From positions 920,799 through 984,798 of the forward strand of contig NC_006693.1 in NCBI RefSeq assembly GCF_000091045.1: 64,000 nt of DNA, given 5' to 3'. How positions within the stretch are numbered: the stretch's first letter is position 1; the number at the start of each line of letters is the position of its first letter. The notes below the pieces were generated by a model that was not told where the DNA came from, searched no databases, and saw nothing but the letters and a program-made list of their open reading frames with translations. This document shows, piece after piece, positions 48,473 to 59,285 of the stretch. This DNA is from Cryptococcus deneoformans JEC21. Lineage: Eukaryota > Basidiomycota > Tremellomycetes > Tremellales > Cryptococcaceae. A program made the position numbers and the translations under genes.

Positions 48473-50494
48473 ATGTCGGCATTCGCTCCCCGACCAGTCG
48501 TTCCTATTAAAGATCCTAAACTCCAGCCCTGGGTCGAAAAGTAGTACGTCCCTTCTTCATCTTCTTACCTTTCTCTTTCCACGATCCTCCACATTCTCTT
48601 TTCCGCTACGCACGTAGAAATGTTGCAGATTTTAGGACGAGAAGGAACTGGGACCGACTGGTAATGAACAAGAATGCTAACTTGATATTTCCCTTCCTTT
48701 CCACTGCCATGATTAGTCGTCCGAAAACAATCGATGATGTCTCAAGCCAGGACAACACCGTCGCCGTCCTTCGAAAGGCCTTAGCTTCAACCAACGTGAG
48801 CTCAACCCCTAATCATCACATAATATGCAATATCAAGCGATAGAGAAGCTAGTAAATCGCATGAGGATGAAAGAAAAAACTGATGGGTGAGGTGTGTAGT
48901 TACCGCATATGTTGTTTTATGGTCCTCCAGGGACTGGAAAGACGAGTACGATTTTGGCTTTGGCTCGTCAGCTTTTCGGGTACGTGGTCTTTCACCATTT
49001 TTCCCTGCCTCTTCTGATCCATTATGCTAACCGTATCTAACCACGACGCTTTCTTTTTCCATTTCCCATTCGATAGCCCCGACCTATTTCGTGCGCGAGT
49101 GTTGGAGTTGAATGCGTCTGATGAACGAGGTATCTCAGTAGTAAGGGAGAAGATAAAGAGTTTTGCGAGGGAAACACCGAGGCATGCTCCTGCTGTATCT
49201 TCGTATGTCCAATTTCCCTTTCCATGATATCTACTGTACTATCTCCGGGGAACAATGTGCTCATGGAATGGGAATGGGGGGGAATTGTAGAGATGGCAAA
49301 GAATACCCCTGCCCACCGTTCAAGTTGATCATCCTGGACGAAGCGGACTCCATGACGCAGGATGCGCAATCGGCGTTGAGAAGAATTATGGAGACGTATT
49401 CAAAGATTACTCGATTCTGTCTTGTGTGCAATTATGTTACAAGGTGCGTTCCATTTACACATCCATTCATCCATTTATCCGTCCATTCTGCTTGGGTTTG
49501 GCAACGACAGAGAAATGGAAGGGGAAAGAGTAAATGAGTGGCTGAATAGCTGATGATAGGAAATAGGATAATTGAGCCCCTCGCGTCAAGATGTAGCAAG
49601 TTTAGGTTCAAACCACTCGAACAGGGGAGTACAAGAGCGAGAATGGAGATGATTGCAGAGAATGAAGGTGTACAAACCGATCCCGGAGTATGTCGTTGGT
49701 CCCTCTTTATCTCTATCCTCTTCCTTTACCCCCTTTTTTCCTTCTAACAGCTCGCCTTCCCTTTTTCTTTTTGTTTCTACGTACTGACCTCAATGGGATA
49801 GGTGATTTCGCTTATTCTTGAACTTGCTGGGGGTGATTTGCGAAAGGCGATTACATACCTCCAAACAGCTCAGAGATTACATAGTTCAATCGAGCCACCT
49901 ATGCCTGTCTCTGCTCTATCCAGTATGTGCTTTTATTTTTTGTATTGCAGCGGGCTTGTATCGGGCAGTTAACCGTGCGAGGAAGAGGAAGATCTCGAAA
50001 GCTGACTTGCATCGTCTTCTTGTATCTCTAGTACACGAAATATCTGGCGTTGTCCCAGAAGATCTGATCACAGATCTCCTCGCTGCGATGGGCGTCGATA
50101 GGCAAACTGGGATCGATCACAGTCTGGCAAGAGGATTTGATGGTGTTAAGATTGCTGTGACGCGAGTTGAACGGGAAGGGTGGAGTGTAGGGCAAGTGCT
50201 TGAGCAGGTGGGTCTTATTTGTTGCCTTCTCCTTTTTTCCTTTCTTTCTCATACTTTATTCCATTTTATTCCCATATACGGAATATCTAGGAGCAGAACT
50301 GACTGAGCGTTGAAAAAATGAAAATATAGATCCACGACACTCTCATACCCATTCCAAGTATCCCAGCCATTCAAAAGAGTTTGGCCGGCATTGCAATCGC
50401 AGAATGCGATAAAGGATTGTGCGAGGGAGGGGATGAAGAGTTGCAGCTTTTAGATTGTATGTTGAGAATTAAGGATATCATGGGTAGACAATAA
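48473..50494 (+). CDS. RFC2: replication factor C small subunit (yeast Rfc2 / human RFC4 type)
   Basis: Part of the pentameric clamp loader that opens PCNA at primer ends. Exons: 48473-48543, 48717-48795, 48900-48979, 49077-49202, 49291-49443, 49567-49687, 49802-49922, 50032-50207, 50330-50494; 363 residues, normal for the family. Motifs: [14 protein letters not shown], Walker [10 protein letters not shown] near residue 58, [12 protein letters not shown], Walker [34 protein letters not shown] with the SRC arginine finger, and [17 protein letters not shown]. The CPPFK segment and C-terminal [16 protein letters not shown] point to the Rfc2/RFC4 subunit rather than Rfc3-5. Intron 1 (173 nt) and intron 6 (114 nt) are longer than usual. 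Confidence 0.95.
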
Positions 50495-51056
50495 TAATGA
50501 ACCGAATGAGCGCTTTATGCTGCTACACGTGCCTAAAACTAGTATGTATACGCAAGATCCCAAGAGGACAGAACTAAGACACCGTTGTGAAAGTCGCACT
50601 CCGGAGTATTAGTTTGTTGTAGATTGGAAAGGGGGCTTTCTCATGAAACAGACAGATCACAATAGACATTTGAGACATGCGTGTATCATGGAAGGCATAG
50701 CGGAAGATAGATGAAGGTTAGGTTATACTAGCCGGGAATACAATTGTTCAGCCGGGTAACTAAATAAATTGCACGGGCAAGTGCAGGAGAAGGACGGGGA
50801 AGGGCGGAAAACAAACAAAGGAAACAAACAAATAGGCGTTATGGATCCCGGCGAAAAAGATAGTGCCACTCGCGGCATTTCATATGGATCCCCCTCGAAA
50901 CTTGCCTAAAAGGGTAATTTTCCGCCCCATGACGGATCTCTGCTTACGCTGGTGCTTTTTTGGTGCACCCAAGAATCCCCGATGCATGCCACTTATATCT
51001 GCACATCCATTCGAGCAAGAGCCAGCTAGACATCCCTTCTTTGGGTTGGTGCGTTA

Positions 51057-51077
51057 GTGCTGCGTGCTGCGTGCTGC
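51057..51077. repeat. (GTGCTGC)3 tandem repeat
   Basis: Three exact copies of GTGCTGC in a row, followed by degenerate CTCCTGC. Confidence 0.8.
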
Positions 51078-51112
51078 CTCCTGCTTTTGGTTTAGAGTAT
51101 ACAACACACAGG

Positions 51113-51147
51113 TCAACAATCAACAATCAACAATCAACAATCAACAA
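51113..51147. repeat. (TCAACAA)5 tandem repeat
   Basis: Five exact copies of TCAACAA, flanked by further CAACA-type sequence. The unit length of 7 equals that of the GTGCTGC repeat 36 bp upstream. Confidence 0.9.
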
Positions 51148-52271
51148 CAGACAACAGATCGATCTTGTCGGCTCAGCCAGCAAGTCAACCAGTCAACACC
51201 TGAATAGCAGAGAGCAGAAAAGAGTGTCTACCCTCCGCTTTTTCCTGTCGCCTTTCTTAGCCACCAGAGGTCAACATTCCCATTAAAACGTTGAGCGGAT
51301 CCCAAGTCCTAAGGGCATCATTTGGGTTCTTTTTTCCCTATCATAATAAGAAAAAGGCCACCCCGTGTCAAATCGCGTTTTTTATCGATAATCTGGCGAT
51401 CCGGGAGTGAATAACCTGCAACCCGCTCCATCCTCCCCATTCAGCTACCGTTTACACACTCCCACTCAAGTCACAGCATCTCCCATCGCCACACAACCAA
51501 TCCGTGTTCGCTTTTTTGCTTGATATCTTTTTTTCCTTAACGCCGGGAAAAGATATATAGTGTGATTAAGAGGATTGCCGACTTGCCCCGATTATACCAT
51601 AATCGCATAGCATTTCGACGTCTTAGCCCTCTTCCAAGACACAGGGCAGCCAACAAGGACGCACAGCTGTGTTTCATCACTTGGCGCTTTCTCCGCTTTC
51701 ATTTCGGAAATTTCGCCTCCGCACATCTCTCCGCGTGCGCGCGTATAGTTTGGACAAAGTGTCCAAATAGAGCGCAGACAGTAGCAGCTGTTCAAGTTGC
51801 CTCTCTTTCTTCCAGCGAATCATCAAATCAGTCCTTGTGAGTGATCTCCGCGTTTTGAAAGCTTCTTGCGACTTGCGACTTGCTATTTTGGGGACCGGTT
51901 TTTCGCTGATACTTCGATACGCGTAGAAGGGCAAAGCTGTCAGAGCAAAAGACTGAAATAGTCCTTTAGAAGTTGATTTCGGTTCGACTTCTAATTTTTT
52001 TCATTGAATCATACATCTCTTCGACACCCTTCGCTCCACGTCCGTCATGAACATTGATCACTAGTGCGATTGTCGAGGACTCGACATTAATACTCTTCGC
52101 TCTGGTGTTCTGAACAAATCGCATATATTACATCGCATCATCTGCCTTTTTTGTCAGCAACTCTGTCCGCATCGCCACTTCTCCCATTACCTGTTTATTA
52201 ACCCATCACTCATCGCATACACATTCGCATCCATTCTTAACAAATCATTTTCGTGACTTTAATAAGCAATC

Positions 52272-53421
52272 ATGTTACATCCTGCGAAGATACACAATAC
52301 GGATTTCCCGACCAAGCGTCTTCGCTCTTGTCTCTCTCCTACGCGTACGCGACATCATTCGCCATCTTTCCTTCCTAGTGGCGAGGCGGCAGTGGCGGTT
52401 ACGTCGTGGAAGCGGGTGAAGACTGTGAGATGGCAAGAGGAGAATGGGTGTGCTGTCGCTGTAAGTCACTTCCTTCCTTTGAGACATCCAAGTCGCGCAC
52501 AGGCTTTTTTTTTCCTTGCGCGTCATTTATTTCTCCGCTGGGGTTCCTTTGATTGCGTCACATTCCCCCGCGTCTTGTCCCTTTTTTGGTTTTTTTTTGT
52601 CTTGATTTTGAGCATGGGCTTACATAAGCATTCAGTCTTTCCACGATACATATTCGCACGAAGAGTACGACCGTACCCCACTGGAACCGCCTACCTCCGC
52701 CGAGAGGGACTGTGTCTTTCCCGAACGAGGCTCCAGATGTCTTTCTGGCCCACGAGAATGCTTTTTTGGAGATTTCTCTGATGAAGAAGAGGATCTTCCC
52801 CCATCCGCTTCTGATTTTTCTGATTCCTTTATTATCCACACTCCGCCACCTACCGAGACCAATTCTGACGATGGGGAACACTCTGTCCGACAGGGATGTG
52901 ATGTCGATGGTGAGGGAGAGATGCAAGACGGGGAAGATGGGTGGGATGAGTGTATGCAGAGGAGAAGAATGATGTTTGCGAGGTTGTGTACCAGAGAGAA
53001 TGGGGATAGGCATCCCGAGTTTGAGGGGTATAGGTCGTTGTCTGCGACGTTGGCGGAATTGTTGAAGAGTGTGGGGTGCGATGATGAAGATGGCTCGATC
53101 CAAGAGCATGGGGATGAGCAAGCCCTCGAGGAAGATGGCGATGGCGAAGAAGTGAGACAAAGTAGAAGTCGAAGTCTCAACATTTTTGGTCTTCCCACTC
53201 TCGCTCAAAGATCAGTGACACCGACACCAACAGGCACACCATCCCTCGTGTCGACCGAAGAGAGCGATACAGAGTATACCATCGCGAGCCCCAGTATGGG
53301 TACACCGGCGGATGCGTTAAGCTTGAACGGCTTTGGGTTTGGGAATGAGAGTATGTCGTTGGGGCAAAAGGCGTTGCCGATAGTGATGGTTGAGAGGGCG
53401 CAAGAGGTCGGGATGCGATAG
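52272..53421 (+). CDS. acidic protein of unknown function, possible PP1-docking motif
   Basis: Exons: 52272-52460, 52636-53421; 324 residues. The intron is 175 nt. The exon-2 frame was chosen because it stays open through SFHDTYSHEEYDRTPLEPP and joins in phase with exon 1. No catalytic domain. Residues about 48-85 are basic then patterned: KRVKTVRWQEENG, then TYSHEEYDRTPLEPP. KTVRW fits the loose RVxF consensus for docking to protein phosphatase 1; the EYDRTP block resembles short motifs I have seen in other fungal unknowns. The middle is acidic (FSDEEEDLPPS, DGEGEMQDGEDGWDE) and the end is Ser/Thr-rich with TP/SP sites. It may be a phosphatase or stress regulator; this is an inference only. 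Confidence 0.7.
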
Positions 53422-53813
53422 GAGAGGAATGGAGCGAGAGTCAGTGAGGAGTTGGGAGGAAGGAGGGGGAAGGGGAGAGGGAAGGATACATTTGTTTTAG
53501 AAGGTTTGCATTAGAGCATTAGGCGCCCGTTTTTGGGACGATTTTTTGGCGTATATTTGAGTACAAATAGTTACACAGCATAGACACGACTTGTTATGAC
53601 ATGACATGATTACTACTATACATCCGTCGATAAACCTAACTAATGTACTAGTATTATCTCGATCATAGGAGGCGAAGAAGTGAAAAATAAATTGTCGATT
53701 TTTTTTTGTCGCCACTGAATTTGCCGATTGCCGGTGGAGTACGACCACGACTGAGTAATACATCTCCCATAATAGTTGTCAATTTTCACTTCATTTCCCC
53801 CCCCCAACTAAAC
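53422..53813. other. intergenic region
   Basis: 392 bp with no coding support; a C run lies just before the F-box gene start. Confidence 0.4.
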
Positions 53814-56240
53814 ATGCCAGCCGCCCTCTCCCCTTCCCTCACTCCCTCTCTCTCCTCCGAGGCCCACTCGCCCATCCTCCGCCTCCCTCCAGAACTCATT
53901 GACCACCTCCTCACCCTCGTCCCCGCCTCTCTTCTTCAGCTAACGGCCCTTTCCCTCCTCAAAGTCTTCCCGGAACACAACATCTCCAAAAGACATCTAT
54001 GGAAGCATATAGTAGTCTATAGGGCCGGGCAGTTGATGCCTCTTTGGAAAAAGCTGAAGGAAAATGAGGCGATGAGAGTTGGAGCGAGGACATTTGCGTT
54101 GCAAAGCTGGCAAGGGGATGCTGATATTCTCAACAAGTGTGTCTTTTATCCATCTCGACCTTGAATTAATTACCATCTGGGAATGAGAGAGAGATAAAGC
54201 TGATTTTTATGGGGTAGCGTGATGCGTCGGCTGGATAATATCAATACGCTGATGCTCAATATCGGCACGAACTTTGCGCCGGAACATCTTCAAGAGATGT
54301 TTGAGGGGCCACGTATGAAGTTGGAGAGGATGGAGTTGCGGTTCAGGCCGTATGTGGAGCAGGCGAGCTATTATCAGTTTTTGGCTGGTCAGTCGCATCG
54401 CTGTCTTTCACGCTACCAAAGGAACTTGACTGATGAGAGTGTAGGGTCGTATTTTGATACAGCTATAGAGACACTCACAAGGCAATGGCCTGTCTGTCCC
54501 AACTTTACGCATATCAGTATTGTCCAAGACCTCCCACCTCGCTCAACCGCCCCAAACACTGCGCGTAACTCTGCCACTTCATCACTGGCCAGTTCTTTCG
54601 CCGATCTGCGTATGGCTAATACAGCGCCCGCTTCAACCGCTCCTTCGTCCGATAGTGAAGAAGCCTCTGGCGTGTCTACTCCACCTACTTCGGTAGATGA
54701 CCCCGACCTGAACCCTACTGACGCCGGTCGGTCAAAAGCATACACCGGTCATGGTCCGTTTGGAAATCCGTTCTTGAACGAAAAGCTTGGGATCACTCGA
54801 CCAAAGCATTTTGCCCAACCGATCGTATTCTTTGACATACAGTGTTTGGCAAACTTTGGGGCTGCGGCTGTAGCGGCCAATTTGACACATTTGAGGTTAC
54901 GCGTCCCTTCGAGGGATTTGGCGAGGGTGTTAATCATGCCGCCTCCGAGAGGGAGTTATAATCAGGCGTTATTCCCAGAATTGAGGTATCTGGATATATC
55001 CACGACCAACGTTCGTCTCGACACTACACTCTCAGCTCTTCTCAAGCAATACTCAAAGCTTGAACATCTTGTCCTCGACCGTGTCAACCTCTTTGGGTTT
55101 ACGGCCCGTGAAAAGGGGTTAGAGTTGTGCAACGATCTAGGCATGGTGATTGTCAACGCTGGTTTGACAAGATCCAAAGAGAAGGAAAGACAGATTGCAG
55201 CTTGGGAAGTGGCAGAGCGTGTGCGGATGGCAGAGGCTACTGCAGAAGCTGCCAGGCAGGTCGAGGTCGGTCAGAGGGAACAAGATGAGCATCAAGGCGA
55301 TAGAGAGACGGAAGAGGACAGGAGGGCGAGGGAGGCGCAAGAGGAGATTCAGAGGAATCTCGAATTGATGCGGTCCAGGCGTGGGCACCGGTCTGCGGCT
55401 CATTCAACATTCTCTTTACGAGAACGTCGTCGCGCAGGCACATCCGCATCTACCGCTTCATCATCAGCCAACAACCTGCCCCTCCCCCCTCAGGACAAGC
55501 TTTACATGGTTCTCCCACCATTACCGACCCTGAAAACCATCTGTATTGGTGGTGAAGCGCATACCTTACCGGCGAACAAGGTCGCACAGTGGGAAGATCA
55601 ATTTCATGCCGGGTGGATGGAAGGTCTCGAGAGGATATTGGGATGGGCGACCCATTTGGCAGATAAATATGATCGAGGGAAAAGGAAGGCGGAGGAGTGG
55701 GTGGTGAAGGAGCGAGGGAAGAATGGAAGCGGTTCAAACTCTACTACTGGTACAGGCGGAAGTAACGCTGCAAAGGGAAGGGGGAAGGGTAAAACCTCTT
55801 CGTCTTCCTCTTCTGCTGCTGCTGCCAAAGTACTTCCGAAACCGCCCACCGACATCCGCCTCTTCCGTTTCCCTCTTCCTTCCGAAACCATTTCCCGTCG
55901 TAATAATGAAGGCGAAGAAGAGAATGACGAGACTGAACATGGGAAACCGGGGCCGTTCAATCTCACCTCTGGCCTAATTGAAGTCGTCCCTTCCTCCCCT
56001 TCTGACCGCTCCTACCTCAATCCGTACCGGGAAGCTCTCGCGGATGCCCAGCTTTACAAAGATAGACAAGAAGGGGTCGGGGCGCCGTGTGTTTTTTGTA
56101 CCATCCCAGATTGTGAAGGTCCTGCAAGGAGGGGAGCGGAGGGTGAGAAGGTTGATGGAAGGGGAGGGATGGGAGGGAAACATAGAGAGGAATGTGGGCA
56201 TATGGTTGGGAGACGGACATGGGGATGGGAGGGGCTTTAG
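53814..56240 (+). CDS. F-box-like protein
   Basis: Exons: 53814-54136, 54218-54387, 54445-56240; 762 residues. An F-box-like helix set lies near residues 20-65 (ILRLPPELIDHLLTLVPASLL ... RHLWKHIVVYRAG). A region with leucine-rich-repeat-like strands follows (TLMLNIGTNF, MKLERMELRFRPYV, NLTHLRLRVPSRDL, LRYLDISTTNV, KLEHLVLDRVNLFGF). After a charged coiled segment (about 435-520), the C-terminus has VLPPLPTLKTICIGGEAH and a CVFCTIPDCEGP cysteine cluster. Such proteins usually recruit substrates to SCF ubiquitin ligases; the substrate is unknown. The second intron (54388-54444) is 57 nt with no stop in frame, so its retention would only add 19 residues. Confidence 0.75.
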
Positions 56241-56489
56241 GCTTTAAAGGAGAAAGTTGTAGCGATTACTATCTTTTTTAGATTTAGATGTATGATATGC
56301 AGTACTGTAAACCAGGTTTGAAAAAGTATTGGGGGTCGTCATGTCGTTACATCGTTGATAGGCGTTCGTCACAAAAAGTATAAAAAACACAATTATGTCC
56401 TAGAGCAAGTAATATTTCCCCTCAACCCACACATTCCGTTCAAGTCGCTCGGTCCATCGGGGCTCTCTTTGTCGTCCATTAGCTCCCAT

Positions 56490-57888
56490 TTAACAGGAGA
56501 AAGGATGAGCTACTAGTTCTCGGTACAGCTCCTCCGGGATATCTTTCACGAGGGCAACGGTCACGCCGATGACGGGCCGTGCCTCTAGCGGGGGAAATGT
56601 TCGAAGGATTTTCATCGGTCTGGTTGATTATTTCATCATTCGTTAACTGAGTAACGCCGCATATTTGGCATGAAGAGGAGGAAATAAGTGAAGTGGTGAG
56701 AGACGTACGAGGGCGTATCCATCAAGTCTTGACGTATAAGCAATAATTGGGCGATAACACAGAGTATGTTGAGATGCAAGCCAAATGCCAAGAGGAAACT
56801 GAATCCCGAATAAGCCATCAGCATAGATACGTATTTAAATAGTTGGGATTTGAGATGAGGAGAAGGATATAAAAGGGACGTACTCCCATAGGCGAAGGAC
56901 TTCTTCCAAGGGCGGCGTACAGGCGCAGAGTGTCATGACAGCTAAAAAGATGATAGTGGTCAGTCGCTGATAGTCATAGCTTGTAAAAGACATAAGAGAG
57001 GACGTACATGGGAAAGCATAAATCTCTGCTTTGAGGTTCTTGCTCGCTAATCTATCATATAGCTCTGGGTCAACTACCTCTAAGCACTTATCCAACAGCT
57101 ACTTTTTAATCAGCTCACAAATCTTTCGCTTTATACCTACTAGGAGCAGATATAGTAACGTACAGTAAGACCTTTGTGGACACCTTTCAAAGATGGTTGT
57201 ACATAGAGTGGACAACCGTTCTCGATGAATGTTGAGAAACATTGAAAAGCCTCGAGCTGAGAGGGCATGGTGAACAGGAAAGGAGCAGAGAGGACGTTCA
57301 TCCCTTGTACGTATTTGAATGGCTGGGATTCATCTTCTGTCTCCGCGGCTACAGTTCCAATCAGCACCTTCTTCAATGTGCAGGTGTAAGCATGCGTGCA
57401 GGTAATCTTCCAGACAAAAGCTTCCAACAACCTAATCAACATGTCCTCTTTGACTTTGCCCTTGAATTGAGTATCTGTCGCCAGTGTCCGGAATGTATCG
57501 TTTTTGACTGTCTGAATGGTCAACCGCTCCTGTATCGTGGACATAGTAGCTTGAAAACGAGTATAGACTGACTTTTGTGGCTATCAGAAGAAGGGCCCAT
57601 GGACACCCAGCGTAGATAATCTTCTGCCTGGAGGTTGTCCACTTTGAGCAAGAGCTTCCATATTCTCGGACGAAGTGGAGGGCGACCAGGCTAAACATCG
57701 TAGTGAGCATATCCCTGCAATATTGTTGACAGACTAAAACATACGACTTCTGGTATACCCTCCGTCAAAATTATTCTGCGTATCCTCTTGAGGCCATCTG
57801 AGATTTCGGATGACGATCGATGCCGTGGGATGAGAGCAGGGCTGAGTATGGAATGTAGGGAGCCGTATATCTCTGTTGATGTGGACAT
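56490..57888 (-). CDS. BUB2: Bub2/Cdc16 TBC-domain GTPase-activating protein
   Basis: Exons (minus): 57888-57745, 57690-57573, 57507-57164, 57098-57008, 56941-56884, 56798-56709, 56619-56490; 324 residues. With Bfa1/Byr4 it restrains the Tem1/Spg1 GTPase of the mitotic exit/septation network at the spindle pole until the spindle is set. Both catalytic fingers are present: the arginine motif IKNDTFRT (assembled across the second intron) and the glutamine motif YVQGMN. Strong family blocks: ENGCPLYVQPSLKGVHKGL, LLDKCLEVVDPELYDRL, MTLCACTPPLEEVLRLW and HLNILCVIAQLLLIRQDL. Reading is continuous across 57300-57400, where about 15 residues are extra compared with the family. The seven exons join in phase. 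Confidence 0.93.
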
Positions 57889-58195
57889 TGAGTGTTGTAG
57901 AAACAGACAATTCGCTAGTTATACGAGACGAGAAGAAAGTGATTACCCTGAATGGAGATGTAAACGAAGGACAACGGCAGTAACAACAACAACAAATCCA
58001 TCGCGACTTGGAACAGGAGTCGGCTCGTTTTCTCTTTCCGTTCTTTCACTTCTTCTGTATTTACAACTCGTACATTCCAGCCTATCCCCATACCTCACGC
58101 CCACTAATTTGCTCCAGTCGCATGTCCACATTGTCTTGATAAGCACGACTGGGAACGTCAATGTCCCTTGGCCCTATACACTCCGTTCGCCAGCG
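57889..58195. promoter_or_regulatory. divergent BUB2/MED21 promoter
   Basis: 307 bp between the start codons of the divergent BUB2 and MED21 genes; no coding signal. Both promoters must lie here or within the 5' leaders. Confidence 0.5.
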
Positions 58196-59102
58196 ATGCT
58201 CCACGAAGAGTTATCCACTGACATGGTGTGTATCCCAAGTATCCTTGTTTTTCATGCAAAGTAACCAATATCATATTACAGGACATGATCACTCAGCTGC
58301 AGGATGCCATCCTAGATGTAAGCTCCCTTCCGCCTGATTATTCAAGTGCCACCAGTGGCTGACCTGGTCTGCCCTCAATATTCCTAGCTATTAACGATCA
58401 CTTCAACGTCAATCGAATATATCACCAAACGCACCCAGTTCGAACAAACTTCCATATCTATCCCCACGACCCTATCAACCCCGAATGCAGCTAACCGAGT
58501 GGAGTATAAAGGTGTGTGATGGGTTTTGAAACATTTGGAAAGGCAGAGGATCGGAAGATTGGTGGATTGGGTGGTGCTCACGTCAAACAAAGTGGACGAT
58601 AGGAGGGGTCCTAGGTACTCGCTCAGTATGATTGATGAGCTAATGGACAAATTTCAGCTGCTATTGAAACCTTTGTCGCCGACATCATAAGAAGATCGAA
58701 AGATATCCAACATCTCATCGATGGACTCCCTAGGCCCGGAGACAGCTCTGAACGGGTACATCACTACGATTTCTCTTTCCATTCTTGGGCATGGAGAATC
58801 AAAACAGAGTGCGGCTGACATTCATAATGATTGTGTATAGGCGCAAAGATTAATAGAATTGCAAGATGAGATCAAGATAGCGAATGAAGAATACAGACAG
58901 GTCCTTGAGCAATCCAGTAAAATGCCTCTTCACTTTGCATTGCGGGGCCAATTGCTGACGGGTAATTGTAGAAGAGCTTGTGAAAGAATTGCAGCTTGCC
59001 CTCGATCACACCCTAGGCGAATCTCCCAACGATATCAGTATCCAATCGGCAAACTATCCAGCCGGAACGCCATACCATAATCAAAACAATGAAGCCAACT
59101 GA
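58196..59102 (+). CDS. MED21: Mediator complex subunit 21 (Srb7)
   Basis: Small helical subunit of the Mediator middle module that pairs with Med7. Exons: 58196-58225, 58282-58317, 58388-58511, 58658-58755, 58841-58916, 58972-59102; 164 residues, normal for Med21. The protein reads MLHEELSTDMDMITQLQDAI, then TFVADIIRRSKDIQHLIDGLP and LQDEIKIANEEYRQVLEQS, the heptad-rich Med21 helices. An internal Met at residue 10 (DMDMITQLQ) could be an alternative start. Six short exons join in phase. The stop lies 184 bp from the CLR4 stop on the opposite strand, so the two 3' ends probably overlap. Confidence 0.9.
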
Positions 59103-59285
59103 GCCGGCATTAGAATAGAGGCAGCAGCATGCGCAGATGGTGCATAGATGCAAAACAAATTGCTAAATCAAAAGTGGCAACATGGGGCCAAAAATATGAC
59201 TATTCATACAAATAAATTTCGCCGCAGGGGAATGCTGTCCTTGTTTATTGGCCAACTCCTTTGTCGCAATACAATCTTCGCCCAA

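Larger units (their letters stand above)
50495..52271. other. 1.8-kb upstream region with heptamer repeats
   Basis: No gene seen. It contains two runs of 7-nt tandem repeats (51057-51077 and 51113-51147) and a CT-rich, AT-mixed leader from about 51430 to 52270 directly before the next gene. Probably a long promoter and 5' leader. Confidence 0.45.

Noticed and set aside
52636..52781. Exon-2 frame reading VFPRYIFARRVRPYPTG in the acidic unknown gene.
   Set aside because: It stops soon and is out of phase with the long acidic frame that follows. The frame reading SFHDTYSHEEYDRTP is in phase with exon 1 and open to 53421.
57300..57420. An extra intron in BUB2 before the YVQGMN motif, suggested by about 15 extra residues.
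   Set aside because: No GT donor in phase; only a GC donor could serve, and the frame is open throughout, so continuous reading was kept.
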